A DNA stretch of 64,000 bases from the NCBI GenBank assembly GCA_039707465.1, contig CM077644.1, positions 199,985,962 through 200,049,961 on the forward strand. Reading direction: 5' to 3'. Positions 34,401 to 43,418 of the stretch are shown here, piece after piece. The notes below the pieces were generated by a model. That model saw only the letters and a program-made list of their open reading frames with translations, did no database searches and was not told the DNA's origin. Source of the DNA: Rhabdophis nuchalis (Eukaryota; Chordata; Lepidosauria; Squamata; Natricidae). Made by a program: the position numbers and the translations under genes. Numbering within the stretch: the stretch's first letter is position 1; each line of letters starts with the position of its first letter.

Positions 34401-35195
34401 TTTTTTAAGTATCCATGTTTTATCTTCCTCCTTTTTAAACAATTTTCCATCATATCTCCAACCTCTTTCTTTTTTTCTAAAATTAAAATCTATATCCATC
34501 GTAACTTCTGCATGGTCGGAGTCCTTGAAAACTCCCACATCTATTCTATCTATATTATTCAACAGGTCTTTAGAGACAAAAATATAATCAATTCTTGAAT
34601 ATGTATTATGTACCTTAGAGCAAAAAGTATACACCCTTTCAGTACCTTTCAACTCCCTCCAAACATCTACCACACTATTTCGAAACATCCATTTATTTAA
34701 AATTTCCCCTTTATTTGTTTCTCTAAAGCGGGTGGGGTTAGTGCTATCTATTTTATCTCTAATCATGTTAAAATCCCCAGCCACAATCACTTTCCCTACA
34801 CTTTCAGTTTCCAAAATCTTAGTTATTTTATCAAGGAATCCCTTTTGTTTTTCATTTGGTAGATATAAATTAACCAGTGTCACTTTTTGCTCGTTAATAT
34901 TCCCTATAATTATTAAATATCTTCCTTCCTCGTCCCTAATTACTTGTTTTTTTTCAAAATATACCCTATTTGATATCAATGTTGCCACACCTCTAGCTTT
35001 GGAGGTTCCGAAAGATTTTTCATAAACTTGCATACCCTTTATATTCATTCTATTGAAATCCTCAGATTTTTGATGAGTTTCCTGCAAAAATAATATGTCT
35101 GGTAAATCCCTTTTAATTTTAAGCTCCAATCTCCTCCTCTTTATTTGGCTACCTGTGCCCTTCACGTTCCATGTCATTATTTTTATAAACCGCAT
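31410..35195 (-). CDS. L1 ORF2 protein: endonuclease and reverse transcriptase, 1261 aa
   Basis: Uninterrupted frame of normal L1 ORF2 length. An APE-type endonuclease covers about residues 5-235: N10 in 'TWNVKG', E39 in 'FLQETH', D141/N143 in 'VAGDFNM', 'SRIDYIF' at 200-206, and D227/H228 in 'SDH'. The reverse transcriptase spans about 440-740, with 'LGKTPGEDGLPAEFYK', 'SYRPISLINQDAKI', motif A 'DIFKAFD' (D594), 'GTRQGCPLSPTLF' and motif C 'YADD' (690-693). A cysteine-rich C-terminal motif C-X2-C-X8-H-X4-C uses C1112, C1115, H1124 and C1129. It would nick target DNA at TTTT/A-type sites and prime cDNA synthesis there. Met1 follows a short palindrome; Met7 ('MTWNVKG') is an alternative start closer to the domain. 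All expected catalytic residues that I can identify are present, so activity is plausible but unproven. Confidence 0.95.
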   Translation of the reverse strand: MRFIKIMTWNVKGTGSQIKRRRLELKIKRDLPDILFLQETHQKSEDFNRMNIKGMQVYEKSFGTSKARGVATLISNRVYFEKKQVIRDEEGRYLIIIGNINEQKVTLVNLYLPNEKQKGFLDKITKILETESVGKVIVAGDFNMIRDKIDSTNPTRFRETNKGEILNKWMFRNSVVDVWRELKGTERVYTFCSKVHNTYSRIDYIFVSKDLLNNIDRIDVGVFKDSDHAEVTMDIDFNFRKKERGWRYDGKLFKKEEDKTWILKKWEESWRFNDNGEVKFETVWDTMKAVFRGESIKLSSRKYREYRSKMEQDTRQIKVLENQFLLTKDKKCLEELNSLKTKLIEEDIELVKKNIRYLNRDFFEFGNKNSRLLARMAKNKSEKREIGSLIDEKGTRCYKRLEKCEVVRKFFQKLYSKKSIDLEKLKNHLEKYAVKIDQTYKDLMEGDITHDEINEIIQGIKLGKTPGEDGLPAEFYKDFKQIIIPKLQKLFNGILHGGEVPMSWNRTVITIIPKPDKDLERIESYRPISLINQDAKIFTAIISNRLNRFIDKYISYNQVGFVKGRYMSDIIRRVLNIIDVAESNGDKIGIVSLDIFKAFDSVQWETIKVIIEALGFGNRFIHVISKWYQKSSAKVKVNGIMTGEIKLEAGTRQGCPLSPTLFLLIMEVLTKLIEKDEELEGYKGYKINLYADDTLIILKDIEKDLKRINKHLKEFEEMTGLKVNWSKSELLMNKNDKEWESMQEQFGIRIKNTLKYLGITLSLKLRELKKINYDVMLDEVEKKIDKYKEIKLSWFGRIAMCKMMLLPKFNFLFEMLPLNLTEKDMEGYQKKLDKFCNGGKRPRLMKKMWYQNQKEGGLGIPNLLNYYWAYNIRTVIKILKGGDGHWGDLELKDIKRFGPTWFLDKIKTKKVINSYWLKGLSKIWNKFVKILIPDISFLGKTLGSWPIKTNISREKVIEDDNIGSIVNWLRALEIESRKKEIIEKLELNWFEKIQIEKWSTEVRGTCKIDRNKTEFESLVSQIIKDEIGLKGLVSKIYKIINFDGNPQMVMKTNWEEDLKIKILDLDWNVNWKSRIMRIMSIRIKEHNFKVVWKWYWTPLRLSLMDKKISNKCWRCNMEVGTYEHMWYKCGKIKKFWQQLEEMMFEMMKKRITLRLESILLLIIKELELTKYEKELIRIMIIMGRIIIARYWKIEVNIKIEEWYCEMWKLALNDKMTCDIKFREGVYKKDIFWKIWNPFVDYALGTLDASTPVPRERGFWRS

Positions 35196-35438
35196 TTATG
35201 CGGTAACTTTTTTAATCCTAGCCCCTTCTCTTCCTTTACGTGCCCACCCAACACCAAACGAAGATAACATACAAAAAAAAAGACATAAGACACAACAAAG
35301 ACAAACTTAAAACACAACAACAACAAATAACAATTAATCTTCACCCCCCCCACATCCTCATTCGAGTTGCGCCTCTATATAAAGAGTGTGGGGGGGGGAC
35401 ATGCCCATGATCGGGTCATTTCTTTCGGGTTGTTCTTA
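35196..35438 (-). other. L1 inter-ORF region with G-tracts
   Basis: About 240 bases between the ORF1-side reading frame and ORF2. It contains a C8/G9 inverted pair (about 35345-35355 and 35389-35399) around TATATAAAG on the plus strand (35372-35381). The region could form a G-quadruplex or hairpin. Any role in ORF2 translation is speculation. Confidence 0.6.
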
Positions 35439-35722
35439 TATTCCACTTTCAAAGAAAGAAGATAACGCTGGCTTTTCCCCGCACTCAGCTTCCTGCTTTC
35501 TTCTAAGATCCTCCTCCTTGGCTGACGCTCGCTTGGTTTCTTCACGGGTTTTCTTATATTCGGACATTGCCGGAGAGATTTCTTTCCGTTTTAAACTTTT
35601 AGGATCTTGGCCACCAACTGCTCCTTTTTCCTCCAATGTTGGAGATTCCACTTGTATTCCACCCATCTTAAGCATATGATCTTTAATTTCTGTTAAATCC
35701 TCGTCTTTCTCAATCAGCCCGA
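35439..35722 (-). pseudogene. Open extension after ORF1 in a shifted frame (approximately 94 codons)
   Basis: Directly after the ORF1 stop (35710-35712), the +1-shifted frame is open from about 35722 to 35439. It encodes a K/E-rich tail ('EDLTEIKDHMLKMGG', 'KKTREETKRASAKEED', ending 'SSFFESGI'). The stretch has amino-acid use like ORF1 and no internal stops. This suggests that the ancestral ORF1 was longer and one base was gained here, or that the two frames are joined by frameshifting. It shares its frame with ORF2 but ends before it. Confidence 0.55.
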
Positions 35723-36471
35723 GCTCCCATTAGTCTTATTGCATCCGTTTCCGAAGTAATAGTTTGCATTCTCCCCTTGTAAAAAAATTTCAACTGCTGT
35801 AATGGTCTCCAATTATACTTAATATCATTGTCTCTCAGGACTTTTGTAATTGGTTTTAAAAAAAATCTCCATGCTCTTTCTTCTCTAGATATATCTGGAA
35901 AAACTTGAATTTCCTTCCCCTCAAATTTTGGGGGTTCTCCCAGGTCCCTTATTTTTCCCATAACTTCTAATTTATCTCCAAGGTTTGCAAATCTCACTAG
36001 AACATTTCTATTAGCTCCACTTTGTCTCTTATAACCGATTCTGAAAACACTTACTAGGTCTGCTGCCGTATATACAATTGATGCATCAAGTTCATTCAGC
36101 CATTTTAACATTCTTTGCTTCAAATTATCCACCCTATCCTCCAAAATTCCACGAATAACAACATTATATTTTCTTGCATCTTCTTCCAAAAGACTGATTC
36201 TCCTATCCTGTTGCTGATTTTTTTTAAAAATCCCTTCAAACTTACGATCAGTCTGTTCCTCATGAACATAAATCTGTTTAATTTCGTCCTTCATAAAATT
36301 AATTTCCACGTTTTGCTTTGCAAAATTAATATTCATGTCACTAATTTCTTCTTTGGTTTTTTGAATTTCCAATGTCAAATTATCCAAACGGTCAGTTACA
36401 ACAGTTAGTTTTCCCCCAATTGTATTTAATGCCCCGATGATTCGTTCGAGTTCAGAAGGCTGTTGAGTCAT
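35710..36471 (-). CDS. L1 ORF1 protein (RNA-binding chaperone), 253 aa
   Basis: The product binds L1 RNA in cis and acts as a nucleic-acid chaperone in the cytoplasmic RNP. A coiled coil covers about residues 5-100 ('LDNLTLEIQKTKEEI', 'DRRISLLEEDARK'). An RRM-like domain follows at about 103-185, with RNP2-like 'NVVIRGI' (103-109) and RNP1-like 'NRNVLVRFA' (154-162). A C-terminal domain at about 188-250 contains 'IQVFPDISREERAWR', 'LKPITKVLR' and 'GRMQTITSETDAI', matching the transposase_22 C-terminal fold. Shorter than mammalian ORF1 (about 340-370 aa). The stop comes right after the C-terminal domain, and an open shifted frame continues downstream. Start chosen at the first ATG of the frame after the 5' UTR. 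Confidence 0.9.
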   Translation of the reverse strand: MTQQPSELERIIGALNTIGGKLTVVTDRLDNLTLEIQKTKEEISDMNINFAKQNVEINFMKDEIKQIYVHEEQTDRKFEGIFKKNQQQDRRISLLEEDARKYNVVIRGILEDRVDNLKQRMLKWLNELDASIVYTAADLVSVFRIGYKRQSGANRNVLVRFANLGDKLEVMGKIRDLGEPPKFEGKEIQVFPDISREERAWRFFLKPITKVLRDNDIKYNWRPLQQLKFFYKGRMQTITSETDAIRLMGARAD

Positions 36472-37118
36472 CGTGTCGAATCAGTAGTCTCTTTTTTAAA
36501 AAAGAAAAAAAAATAAACCTCTCTGCCAAGAGGGTCTTTATTGAGGAAAAAGAGCAAAAACCCAAGTAAAATAAAGCTGAGACGGCTTTTAAAGCACCAA
36601 AGAAGCCAAAACAAAAGTAAAAAGGCTATAATCCACAGTTCATAAGATACAGTGTCTCTATCTTTATAGGCGTTGCCCAAGAAGCTCACTCTCTACATTC
36701 AGCATAAACGATCCACTTAAAAAGTTCAAAAGTTCAAAAGCTTGCAATCCACATACCTCAGCTAATCTTCCGCTGTTTACTTAACTTTCAAGCCTGTGTT
36801 TATGCCTCGTAGCGAGTAAAAGAAACATGCAAATCACGGTGCTTGTCGAAACAAAGGCAAACTGCCTCCTACCTCGGCCGCTTTCGGTCAAACCTCTGCC
36901 TTCCCACGAAGAAACGAAACTTTAAAATTCAAGCAGTCCGGTTTGACCTATCGGTGTAAAAATCAATCTGCTCACTCCTCCGCCTTTCCAAACCCGTTGT
37001 AAACAATCTCGGCTTCTAACGGTGCATTTAATCACTTTTAATCCACATTTTGTTGGAAAAAAAAACCTACGAAATGGAGGAACGTCCTCACTCTACTCGA
37101 TCATTAGCCACGCCCCCC
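36472..37118 (-). promoter_or_regulatory. L1 5' UTR / internal promoter region
   Basis: About 647 bases from the element's first base to the ORF1 start, with more GC and CpG than the surroundings, as expected for an L1 internal Pol II promoter. An upstream 73-codon frame (36689-36468) overlaps the ORF1 ATG as ATGA; it is hydrophobic and low-complexity, and probably chance. Confidence 0.7.
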
Positions 37119-37136
37119 ATCTGATAAATAAATTTT
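37119..37136. repeat. L1 target-site duplication, right copy
   Basis: ATCTGATAAATAAATTTT, identical to 31252-31269. Confidence 0.95.
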
Positions 37137-37345
37137 AAAAATTGGATACATCATGCAAAAACTAAGCTCTATTGAAAAAGTTAATACTACAAAAGCTTGA
37201 AGAGAAGTGGAAGATCAGCAATAAAGTAGGATTCCATTACAGGTATTAGTGCTGGAAAATCTAAAGACCCAGTTGTGTATAGATTATCCTGGAGTAGGTC
37301 TATCTATGCAGTCAATATTGATAATATATATTCAATTGACTTCTG
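37137..37345 (+). pseudogene. Bov-B (RTE) LINE fragment, right part
   Basis: Translation just after the L1 gives 'HIMQKLSSIEKVNTTKA', which corresponds to the Bov-B segment 'HLMRRxDSLEKTLMLGK' that normally follows the block found left of the L1. Removing the L1 and one duplication copy restores a continuous, though decayed, Bov-B order. The 3' end is not clearly visible. Confidence 0.55.
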
Positions 37346-37377
37346 CTTTGCTAGAAAATTTTAGAAACAAAGTGGTT

Positions 37378-37450
37378 ACATTTATTTAAGTATTTATTAA
37401 ATTTGTATGCTGCCCATTTTCTCTACAAGGTGATGTAGAGATTCCATAAT
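37378..37450 (-). repeat. LINE/SINE 3' tail fragment
   Basis: 'tatttattaaatttgtatgc', 'tgcccattttctctacaagg': the diverged 3' tail type shared by squamate SINEs and L2-type LINEs. Confidence 0.4.
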
Positions 37451-38275
37451 TATGTTTGAAGATATAGTGATTAAATATAAATAGGTTAGTTACTAAGATA
37501 TATTAATTAAAGGCCACTCTTCAAAAATAATTTTCCATAAAGCTTAAAATAGCAAAGGGAAAATAGAAAAATAAAACTTAAAATCTGAAAAGCAACCTAA
37601 CAAGTATACTTAAAACATGGGGAGGGGGCGGGGGGGCAGCCCAGGCAAGCATTAGTCTAGAATTGGTTCAACATCTTTGCCAAATTATGTCAACTAAAGT
37701 TTATTCTCTTTCATCCATCTCAGAGGTCACTTTAAGAAGACACATGCTAATAAACCATGCCCATTCAGAAGCCCTGTAGGTACTTAATCACAAGCTATCT
37801 AGGCCAACCTTGAAGTCTTAGAAGAATACTGTGCTTGATATTTACCAGGAAATAAAAGGGACAAATTTATTATTTGTAATTTTATATATTATTGGATTTC
37901 TTCTGTTTGATAATCAAAGAACTTGTATACTTTGAAAAGAATACGAAGAATATCCTCTAGCTAGGTAGAAGATCTAAACTGAATGCAGTTTTCAGTGTTT
38001 CAATCAAACAAAGAGACATATGTCTTAAAAACAAAATTCATCAGGTATCAATCATCTTTGAGAATGATTGATTAATTTCCTTATATTCCATAGCATAGAA
38101 TAGTTATCCTCCACTCCACCATTGTGAAGACAAAGGTTTCCTTCCATAAAATGGTTATATTTTTAAGCAGATCTGCTAATTTCTAATGAATACAAATTTA
38201 ACTAGTGATTGTTTGAACTTATCATGTATCTTTTGGGTGAATCATTTAGTATTTATTCAGCATTAAGGGTAGTTC
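37451..38275. other. No feature recognised (G-rich run at 37620-37637)
   Basis: AT-rich apart from a short G-rich run (ggggagggggcgggggggc), which may form a quadruplex. No element identified. Confidence 0.4.
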
Positions 38276-38288
38276 ATATAAAAATATG

Positions 38289-38694
38289 ACACGGTGGTTC
38301 AAGGGAAAAATAGAAAAATAACTCAGCTAATAACTCAGCTAATAACTTAGCTCAGTGGCTAAGACACTGAGCTTATCGATCAGAAAGGTTGGCAGTTCAG
38401 TGTTCGAATCTCTAATGCTGTGTAACAGAGCGAGCTCCTGTTACTTGTTCCAGCTTCTGCCAACCTTGCAGTTCAAAAGCATATAAAAATGTAAGTATAA
38501 AAATAGGAACCACCTTTGGTGGGGAGGTAACAACGTTCCTTGCACCTTTGGCATTTAGTCATGATGGCCACTTGACCATGGATATATCTTCAGACAGCAC
38601 TGGCTATTTGGCTTTGAAAAGGAAATGAGCACTGCCTACTAGAGTCAGCAATGACTAGCACATATGTGCAAGGGGAACCTTTGCCTTTACTTTT
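38289..38694 (+). repeat. tRNA SINE (same family as 24.6 kb) with 13-bp target duplication
   Basis: Flanked by ATATAAAAATATG at 38276-38288 and 38695-38707. The head contains an A box ('agctcagtggctaag') and a B box ('gtgttcgaatctc'). The body has 'ccagcttctgccaacc', 'ggaaccacctttggtgggga' and a 3' end 'agcacatatgtgcaagggg'. The head is unusual: 'aactcagctaat' is repeated in tandem before the A box (about 38319-38355). Confidence 0.85.
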
Positions 38695-38707
38695 ATATAA
38701 AAATATG

Positions 38708-40570
38708 TCTGAAATTTATGTGATATCATGTAGATATTCATTAATTTGACTACTTATTGGCAGGTCTTTTCTGCAGATTCATGGTGTATGAATGGCAAAT
38801 TTGTTAATGTCATCCATAAGACAATCTTATCAAAAACTAGAGTGGATTTAAATAATAAGTGTCAACAAGGACATCTGCAGGTAAGAAAACACAACCCAAA
38901 TGTTGCTTAAGAATAGACATTGAATACTGGATGGTAATAACAAAGTTATGATAGGGTTTTTTGTCCTGTATGTCTGCCTTCTTCAGTATATTTGTCAGCA
39001 TGTCTCCACTAAAATAATTTCTTAGTTTCAAAATTTTCACCATCAGCTAAGAAGCAACAGATTTGCTACGAAGGATTAAAGTACCAACTCATGAGCCTTA
39101 ATTCTGAAAATAGTTTGTCCATAGCCTTATACCACAAACTAAAACATTACTTTTTTTTTAAATAAAAAAAAGCCATCTTTGTCCAAATGGAAGGAACTAA
39201 TGTTAATTTCTGAATTCATCAATAACTCAACTCACTATGACAGAAATTACAGACAGTTGTCTAGCATTCTGCAAGTGTCGTAATAGCAAATACTATTTCT
39301 TTACTGTCACTGCCTGGAAGATTTTCTGATGAACTCATTTTTAGACTTCAGCCTTGATCCAACTATTCCATGCCCTGCTTCTTCCTGAAAAAAATATATC
39401 AGAGAGCTGATAATATGTTCCAAGAGCCTTGTCTGAACTTGTAAGTAGGAAATGTCCCTAGATATAAAGTAAGCCTCAGAAGACATATCACAGTAGTAAT
39501 TCTTTTTCCCTTTGATGTTACAAGATTAGTTTAAATCAGATAACATATTGCTCTAATCACAGTTTAGGAGACTATTTCTAGCATGTGATACAATTTAAGA
39601 TTTGTTATGGAGTTTTTAAAATCCACATCCATTCCTACTGAAATAGCCTGCCAGAACCAATTGATCTGCAGCTGGGAGATGTCATTGGACAGACAGCACA
39701 TACTTGAATAAATTAATAAAACCATAGTTTTTGACTGCTAGTGACAATGCTTACCATTTTCATGGCAGGATTTGGAACTCTATCCATCAATTAGTGATTA
39801 TATACTGGTTGGAAGAAAGAAAATGGAGTGTTATTATGGTTGGTTGCAAAGTGAGCAAGATGTTTAGACGAGATTTGGAATTAATGTCCACATATCAAAT
39901 CCCTTCCAAGTAACTGGGATAGGCAAATGTTGTTGTTTGATGGTGTTAAGGGTATTGTCACATGTGTCATTATTATTATTAAAATGTAAATTTTGCCTCA
40001 ACGCCTAGTGACTCTGTGGAGTTTACAAACATAAAAACAACAAAATAATAACAAAGAAAAGAAAACCAAAGACAGCATACACACAGGTGGAAATCAAGAT
40101 CAAGAGGAAAAGGGGTTCAAATATAGTCATTAAAGGCCTGGGTATAAAACCAGATCTACTCTGTTTTTCAACATGTACCTTATATAAGCCATGTACTGTA
40201 TAGCCACAGTTCTCTGTACTGTATAAACCTCAGTTATCTGTAGAAAGTTTAATAATGCTTTACTAATGAATTGCGAGATCACAAATGTGCCTTTCTATTG
40301 AAGTGCTTGACATTTCCTGTGTATATTTGGAATAAATATTGATTTGTTCATGTTGCTCCCGCTTCTGTTCTTAAAATGTACAGATAGTTCGCATACAAAA
40401 GACAAAACATAAAACTCAATTGCATATGTCGCATAAAGCAAAAATGCACAATCCGTGGCCTTAGGATGGCATTCTGCTTTTACAAATCTTGAGTGTTGCT
40501 CCCAGACAGGAAGAGAAAAGCTTATTACATAATGAAAGTAAACTTGCCAAAAACACACACACAAAAATGG
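38708..40570. other. AT-rich DNA, nothing firmly recognised
   Basis: A possible LINE/SINE tail fragment lies at 39965-40060 ((TTA)n, 'ttgcctcaacgcctagtgac'). Otherwise no element is identified and open frames are short. Confidence 0.4.
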
Positions 40571-40590
40571 AGGGAGAGAGAGAGAGAGAG
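40571..40590. repeat. (GA)n
   Basis: Ten GA units with a few purine-rich bases upstream. Confidence 0.85.
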
Positions 40591-42245
40591 TTGTATTATG
40601 ATAAATTGCGTGGAAAAAAATACCTTTTATATAATAAAATTTCCAATATGAAATTCAGAGCATATTAAATAATAAACAAATGCATTCTCTACTATTTCCT
40701 TTTATTTAAGCCTTTTATATGCTGAGAAAGAAGCTAGCAAGGCAAAAGAGAAAAAGAAAGATAAACATTTTAAATGATTCTGCGAAGATGAAAAAGGCTA
40801 GGCCAACACTGCCAATGTTAGTATGTAAACATTAATAACCAAGTTATACTATAGCTTTCTTTCATAGAGCCAGCGAATGATTCCAAAGCTATTCAGCTCT
40901 GTATCTTTTTGTATACTTTATGAAAGTGAATCAATCTCATTAGTCTGGCCTTATTTTGTTGCTCCATTTGTGAGATTTTAAAACATTTTATAAAAGAGTA
41001 ATTTTCCATCCATTCTCACACATGCCTTCAAGAAGTTCCCAATTCTTTTATATAGAGAAAAAAAGAATTCTAATTGTCAATTACATGATTTTGCATTCTA
41101 ATAAGCATTGTTATGAATAAAAAGTACATTCATTTTGTGAACTGGTATATTAATTGCTGACAAAATGATATCAGCAGTTTTATCAAAGTGTACTTATATT
41201 ACACAGAATATAGCATTCCAGGTTTTTTTAATTTTAATTAAATACAATAATATGACTTTAATTGTACCTTGATTACTTGAATCCAGTTACCAAACTGATG
41301 AATCTGGCTGGACTGCTGAAAAGTAAAAAGAATTGCAGGTTGTGATTTGAAGGTCAAACCTTTGCAGGTTGATTAAGATCATTTGGGAACCAATTCATAT
41401 ATAAACCATAATAGGGATGTTAACATAGTAATCTTTTTCTCATTCTCCATACTTAAATCTTTTATATAATGTATAAAGATTCTTATATTAGCATTTATGG
41501 AGGTTGTGGTGTGATTAATCAGGTCCAGTTCTCTACCGATTGAACTTTAGAAAGTTACCTGGGGTGCCAAATTTTATGGGGCACCAAAATTGAAGATTTC
41601 TAAATAATCAATATGAATATAAAATCTGTTGATTTTCCTTGTTGTTCTGAACATTTTCTTTCTACACTTTTCAAAAGCGCTCATCACAAAATCAGTTGAG
41701 GGATAGTAAGCAGCATATTAACCAGACCTTGCAAGTCACAAAAAACAAGTTATTATTACAGCCATTGATCTCTGGAAGCTGATCATATGAACCAAGACCG
41801 AGTTCTGATAGGGAGAGAAGGAGTGAATTGAGAGGTTATCAAGTTATTGAAATTATCTCCAGAAAAGTAGTAAAAGTGCAGTTTATGTAACACTGTACCT
41901 GCTTGAAGGTTAAATATAATTGTACAGAATTGTTGCCATGTGGTAACAATAGGTTCTGATGCAATTATTTGCTGTGATTCATAGGATATAAGTTGAACAT
42001 GTCTAAACAAAAAAGAAAAAAAAGTCCTAGAGCTGAAAATTGTTAAGTTCAAAAACATAAAGTAAAAAAAAAGAAACAAGAGGGCATCCTTTTAAAATTG
42101 TAACAGAATCAGATGGTGAGCCAATGCCTAGGAGGCAACCAAAAAGTGTATATAAGTATGTATTTATTAATCATTTACATGGTCACGCATCTCATGGAAA
42201 GTGACTCTGAGCTGTATACAACAATCCAGTAAAACAAATGACTTT
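40591..42245. other. AT-rich DNA, nothing recognised
   Basis: No repeat family recognised. The block at about 40690-41060 is unusually complex for this window and free of recognisable repeats; it could be conserved non-coding DNA. Confidence 0.4.
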
Positions 42246-42253
42246 GCCTGGAG

Positions 42254-42377
42254 CAGGGGTGTCAAACCTGCAGTGTCATGTGACATATTGGGGCTTTTTC
42301 CCCCTTCGCCAAACTTGGTGTCGGTGTGGCCAGCACATGATGTATCTGGCCTGCGAGCCAGGAGCTTTACACCCCTG
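42254..42377. mobile_element. hAT-type MITE, 124 bp
   Basis: Termini 'caggggtgtcaaac' and 'gctttacacccctg', flanked by GCCTGGAG (42246-42253) and GCATAGAG (42378-42385), a decayed 8-bp duplication with 6 of 8 bases matching. Relative of the copy at 20.06 kb, in inverted orientation. Confidence 0.75.
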
Positions 42378-42554
42378 GCATAGAGCATCATAATGTGTAG
42401 AGTTGGTCCTGGCTTAATTCAAGATATATTTCTAAGCACTGTAGTACTGGTGTTCCAAAAATAAGGCCAATCACAATATATTTTATAAATTAATATTTTT
42501 TGCAGTGAAAAGTTACTGTGCTTAGGAATGTTCAAAGGTCAACACATCAAACAT

Positions 42555-42630
42555 AGGCGCTTTTTCAAGAGGCAACTGGACTTTCTTGTTTTTCTTTGAA
42601 GACTCATCCAAAGAAATGGATGAGTTCATT
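42555..42630 (-). repeat. Unclassified repeat A fragment with a 9-bp hairpin
   Basis: 'gctttttcaagaggcaactg' and 'ctttcttgtttttctttgaa' match the reverse complement of the repeat-A copy at 57.7 kb. The hammerhead-like part is replaced by a hairpin 42602-42625 (9-base arms, 6-base loop AAGAAA). Confidence 0.6.
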
Positions 42631-42778
42631 CTTCAACGTCAAACAAGAGTTTAGAAGAAAATTTCAACCAATTAAAACATTTAATGAAATGTATGTAATA
42701 ATTGCTTATGGGGCCTGAATTTTGTTACACCTTTCATATAAATGAATAAAATTTGATGCTAAAAACAAATTCTAAATT

Positions 42779-42835
42779 TATCTATTTATTTATTTATTAC
42801 ATTTCTACGCTGTCTATCTCACCCAAATGACTTTA
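42779..42835 (-). repeat. LINE/SINE 3' tail fragment
   Basis: (TTTA)n followed by 'catttctacgctgtctatct', the diverged 3' tail type. Confidence 0.35.
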
Positions 42836-42914
42836 GAAGGAGAAGAGGCAGAGAGCCTGGGGACAGAGTCAAGACAAGACCAGTCAGTGATTTAAATGTA
42901 GAGGAGTTTTAGAA

Positions 42915-43135
42915 TGGATGTAAATCCCCAATTTACGACTGTAATTGGGATTAGCAATCCAGTTGGTGGTGATTATAGTTGTAAATCCATGGTTGTTAAA
43001 AAAAAAGCGGTGATTGTTAAGTGAACATTTAGAATGGCTTTTTTTTGCCAGAAACAACTATTAGAGGCTCTAAAGCACTCAATCTATGTCCATCATTATT
43101 CCAGTCATAAAACAACCATTGTAAATTGAAGACTA
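42915..43135. mobile_element. Decayed Tc1/mariner-type MITE relative
   Basis: 'gtaaatccccaatttacgac', 'gattgttaagtgaacattt' and 'cattgtaaattgaagactac' follow the same order as the element at 28.2 kb (terminal 'gtcctcgacttacgac'-like ends and an internal 'ttgttaagtgaa'). Ends are degraded. Confidence 0.5.
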
Positions 43136-43139
43136 CATA

Positions 43140-43380
43140 TAGCAATACCACTTAGACATATATACCACTTCATAGTGTTTTACAGCCCTCTCTAAGCGGT
43201 TGACAGAGTCAGCATATTTCCCCCAACAATTTGGGTCCTCATTTTACTCACCTCAGAAGGATGGCAGACTAAGTCAACCTTGAGCCTGGTGAGATTCGAT
43301 CTGCCAAACTGTTGGCAGCTGGTGATCAGCAGAAGTAGCCTGCAGTACTGCACTCTAACCACTGCACCACCATGGCTCTT
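43140..43380 (-). repeat. MIR-like squamate tRNA SINE, near full length
   Basis: Minus strand: 'ggtggtgcagtggttagagt' (A box), 'gcagatcgaatctcacc' (B box), 'gactctgtcaaccgcttag', 'gagggctgtaaaacac' and a 3' end with 'atatatgtctaagtggta'. The best preserved copy of this family here. Confidence 0.85.
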
Positions 43381-43418
43381 ATGCTTTTCTTTTGTATTCA
43401 GATGGCCAACCTTGAATG

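Larger units (their letters stand above)
31270..37118 (-). mobile_element. Full-length L1 retrotransposon, approximately 5.85 kb
   Basis: Complete element on the minus strand: GC-rich 5' UTR beginning GGGGGGCGTGGC at 37118, ORF1 (36471-35710), inter-ORF region, ORF2 (35195-31410), 140-base 3' UTR with AATAAA (complement of 31281-31286) and a short A tail of at most 7. It is flanked by an 18-bp target duplication and inserted into an older Bov-B copy. The insertion site, long duplication, A tail and polyadenylation signal are the hallmarks of target-primed reverse transcription. ORF2 has no internal stop. ORF1 has a coding-looking extension in another frame. Base composition of ORF2 is strongly A-rich on the coding strand, typical of L1. 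Confidence 0.95.

Noticed and set aside
31936..36408. Several plus-strand open frames of 60-151 codons inside the L1
   Set aside because: They are antisense shadows of ORF1 and ORF2, made possible by the A-rich coding strand.
36468..36689. 73-codon frame upstream of L1 ORF1 with ATGA overlap
   Set aside because: Hydrophobic and phenylalanine-rich from T-runs; L1 elements are not known to need such an upstream ORF, and the overlap is probably chance.
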